The notes under the pieces are model-generated. The model did no database searches. It was not told the origin of the DNA and was given only the letters and a program-made list of their open reading frames with translations. Made by a program: the position numbers and the translations under genes. Source: Bdellovibrionales bacterium (lineage in GTDB: Bacteria; Bdellovibrionota; UBA1018; CAIPTA01). Taken from it: a stretch of 9,919 bases of DNA. Where the stretch lies: the NCBI GenBank assembly GCA_021730855.1, contig JAKFYM010000068.1, positions 1 to 9,919 on the forward strand, given 5' to 3'. Positions 8,815-9,919 of this stretch are shown here, piece after piece (positions within the stretch are counted from its first letter, which is position 1; every line of letters begins with the position of its first letter).

Positions 8815-8844
8815 TTCAAGAACCCCTGCAGAAAGGCCGATAAT
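8815..8844 (+). promoter_or_regulatory. Candidate sigma-70 promoter for the Cys-rich exported protein
   Basis: GATAAT at 8839-8844 matches five of six bases of the -10 consensus. A weak TTCAAG at 8815-8820 lies 18 bp upstream. Transcription would start near 8851 and give a leader of about 45 nt before the ATG at 8897. The -35 is poor, so this is tentative. Confidence 0.4.
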
Positions 8845-8845
8845 G

Positions 8846-8883
8846 TAAGGCAACGTATAGGCCTTATTCCTTGGGGCCTTGCC
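8846..8883 (+). other. Leader region with two competing hairpins
   Basis: TAAGGC (8846-8851) and GCCTTA (8861-8866) form a perfect 6-bp stem. Using the same bases, AGGCC (8859-8863) can instead pair with GGCCT (8875-8879), with GGCA/TGCC (8849-8852, 8880-8883) as an outer stem. The two folds exclude each other, and the second ends just before the ribosome site. If the proposed start near 8851 is right, only the second inner stem would be intact in the RNA. This could be a control of translation or chance; no known riboswitch class was recognised. Confidence 0.3.
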
Positions 8884-8886
8884 AGC

Positions 8887-8893
8887 GGGGGGA
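8887..8893 (+). promoter_or_regulatory. Shine-Dalgarno site of the Cys-rich exported protein
   Basis: GGGGGGA ends 3 nt before the ATG at 8897. It decides the start in favour of this ATG over the in-phase TTG at 8879, and the ATG also begins directly at a signal peptide. Confidence 0.65.
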
Positions 8894-8896
8894 CAA

Positions 8897-9502
8897 ATGA
8901 AGTTTTTAAAAGTAGGCATTCTACACCTGAGCTTATTCTTCGTGGCGGCACCAGCCCTTGCCGTGCAGATAAACAATGGAGTCACCCAGGATGTCACGGG
9001 CCCCAATGGCCAGTGCCGGAAAGTGACCAATGCCTCGGGGGGAAGCCTCTTCGTGCCCAATGCCGGCACCACCCTAGAATGGACCACCTTTTATTCCAAC
9101 TACCCAACCGGCGTCACGATCGCGGCCTGCACGGGTGCTCCGCCCCCCGCAGGGCCCACCTGGTACAATGCCGCTAATGAATTCGAGACCTATGCCGCGG
9201 CCTGCACGCGCGTAGGGAAATCCACGATCGCAAACCAAGGGTATGGCACCTGTGCTTCGGGAGAAAATCGCCCAGCTGCTGGTACCAACTTTGGCTCGAT
9301 CGTCTATAGACTTGGAACCTTCGGAACTGGGAACGGGGGCACCGGTGCCATAGCTGGCGGCACCTACACCACCATGGGCGACCACTGCGAGGTAATCGAT
9401 GAAACCACTACCTGTGAGGACATCGGTTTGATGTGCTACCGGGCTGGGCAAGTGACCGACGAGGACCTTACCGACAGAGTGATGGCCTATCTCTGCGACT
9501 AA
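8897..9502 (+). CDS. Cysteine-rich exported protein of unknown function
   Basis: This 201-residue protein has a clear Sec signal peptide (about residues 1-22, ending APALA) and no lipobox. The mature part holds eight Cys (40, 78, 103, 119, 164, 173, 180, 200), an even number that suggests disulfides and an oxidising location outside the cytoplasm. The first part, CRKVTNASGGSLFVPNAGTT then LEW and GVTIAAC (residues 40-78), looks like a Cys-bounded module with an FVP-x(n)-EW core. I have an impression of similar modules in secreted or pilus-associated proteins but cannot name a family. A Gly/Thr-rich stretch (about 138-160) follows, then an acidic Cys-containing end. The start is supported by GGGGGGA and the signal peptide. 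A promoter and leader hairpins lie upstream, so it is probably transcribed alone. Its stop overlaps that of mutM by 4 bp. Confidence 0.75.
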   Translation: MKFLKVGILHLSLFFVAAPALAVQINNGVTQDVTGPNGQCRKVTNASGGSLFVPNAGTTLEWTTFYSNYPTGVTIAACTGAPPPAGPTWYNAANEFETYAAACTRVGKSTIANQGYGTCASGENRPAAGTNFGSIVYRLGTFGTGNGGTGAIAGGTYTTMGDHCEVIDETTTCEDIGLMCYRAGQVTDEDLTDRVMAYLCD

Positions 9503-9919
9503 GGCCGCGCGAGCTCTGATCGGTTCCTAGAAGACCACCGCCTTTTTCTCCGCGGCTGGCACTGCCCGCAAAAATGTGTAGACCGCCCCGCCAACTGGAT
9601 CTTCTGCACGAGGCTTCCACACTGATGACAGGGCTCTCCCGTGCGGCTATAGACAAGCAGGCTTTTTGCAAACGTGCCTGGCTTGCCATCAGCCCCCACA
9701 TAATTGATCACGCTAGTGCCACCCGATTGCATGGAGCGCTCGAGCAGCGCCCGAATTATTTTCCAAAGCTTTAGGGGCTCACGAATGCTGTGCCCGGGAG
9801 CGCTCGGGTGAAGGCCCATCAGGTGCAGGGCTTCATCGGCATAGATATTCCCCACGCCGGCGATCACGCTCTGGTCGAGGAGCAGAGCTTTTGCCGGGCG
9901 AGGCGCCAGGATTTTCTGC
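9499..9919 (-). CDS. mutM: Formamidopyrimidine-DNA glycosylase MutM/Fpg (C-terminal half, 5' end outside window)
   Basis: MutM removes oxidised purines such as 8-oxoguanine from DNA and cuts the abasic site (base excision repair). The window holds 139 residues, just over half of the usual 270 or so. It shows LLLDQSVIAGVGNIYADEAL of the helix-two-turn-helix, then RSMQSGGTSV, VYSRTGEPC and the Cys4 zinc finger in the standard C-X2-C-X16-C-X2-C spacing, with the Arg of GRSTHF at its tip. The catalytic Pro-Glu N-terminus lies beyond base 9919. A GTG at 9867 is an internal Val codon, not a start. After the zinc finger an extra basic tail (PRRKRRWSSRNRSELARP) runs to the TAG; the family normally stops close to the last Cys. 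It converges on the exported-protein gene with a 4-bp overlap. Confidence 0.95.
   Translation of the reverse strand, partial: QKILAPRPAKALLLDQSVIAGVGNIYADEALHLMGLHPSAPGHSIREPLKLWKIIRALLERSMQSGGTSVINYVGADGKPGTFAKSLLVYSRTGEPCHQCGSLVQKIQLAGRSTHFCGQCQPRRKRRWSSRNRSELARP

Noticed and set aside
8879..8896. TTG start six codons upstream for the Cys-rich exported protein
   Set aside because: It would place the ribosome-site sequence inside the coding region and spoil the signal peptide start. ATG 8897 fits both.

Overview
The window is about 9.9 kb of compact, moderately GC-rich chromosome carrying housekeeping and cell-envelope genes of a Gram-negative bacterium. A lipobox lipoprotein, Sec signal peptides on two unknown proteins and a monofunctional peptidoglycan glycosyltransferase point to a diderm envelope. 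The scpA-scpB-rluB cluster, the acetyl-CoA synthetase and the style of the small secreted proteins would suit a Bdellovibrionota or other deltaproteobacteria-like lineage, but this is a low-confidence guess. No mobile element, CRISPR array, tRNA, rRNA or phage gene was seen.

Layout. Positions 2-2628 (+): the 3' end of scpA, scpB, the 23S/16S-type pseudouridine synthase rluB and a small DUF6580-like membrane protein, packed head to tail as one probable operon with long overlaps (44 bp scpA/scpB, up to 167 bp scpB/rluB). Positions 2638-5802 (-): acetyl-CoA synthetase acs, then a phytase-like-domain lipoprotein starting 3 nt after the acs stop. Positions 5884-6582 (+): an unknown exported protein diverging from acs. 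Positions 6576-7517 (-): a GT51 peptidoglycan glycosyltransferase (mtgA-like) with an acidic C-terminal tail. Positions 7569-8744 (+): a YdjM/DUF457-type membrane metal-dependent hydrolase diverging from it. Positions 8745-8896: a structured intergenic stretch with a candidate promoter and leader hairpins. Positions 8897-9502 (+): an exported protein with eight cysteines. Positions 9499-9919 (-): the C-terminal half of the DNA glycosylase mutM (fpg).

How it fits together. ScpA and ScpB would form the kleisin/WHD part of the SMC condensin complex for chromosome segregation. RluB modifies rRNA; its linkage to scpAB is common. Acs feeds acetate into acetyl-CoA. MtgA, the membrane hydrolase and the three exported proteins act in or beyond the inner membrane. 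MutM is an unrelated base-excision repair gene. I see no dedicated defence or mobile system. The points most worth checking are the scpB/rluB out-of-phase overlap, the in-phase acs stop/lipoprotein start, the cysteine-rich secreted protein with its structured leader, and the P-loop substitution in Acs.
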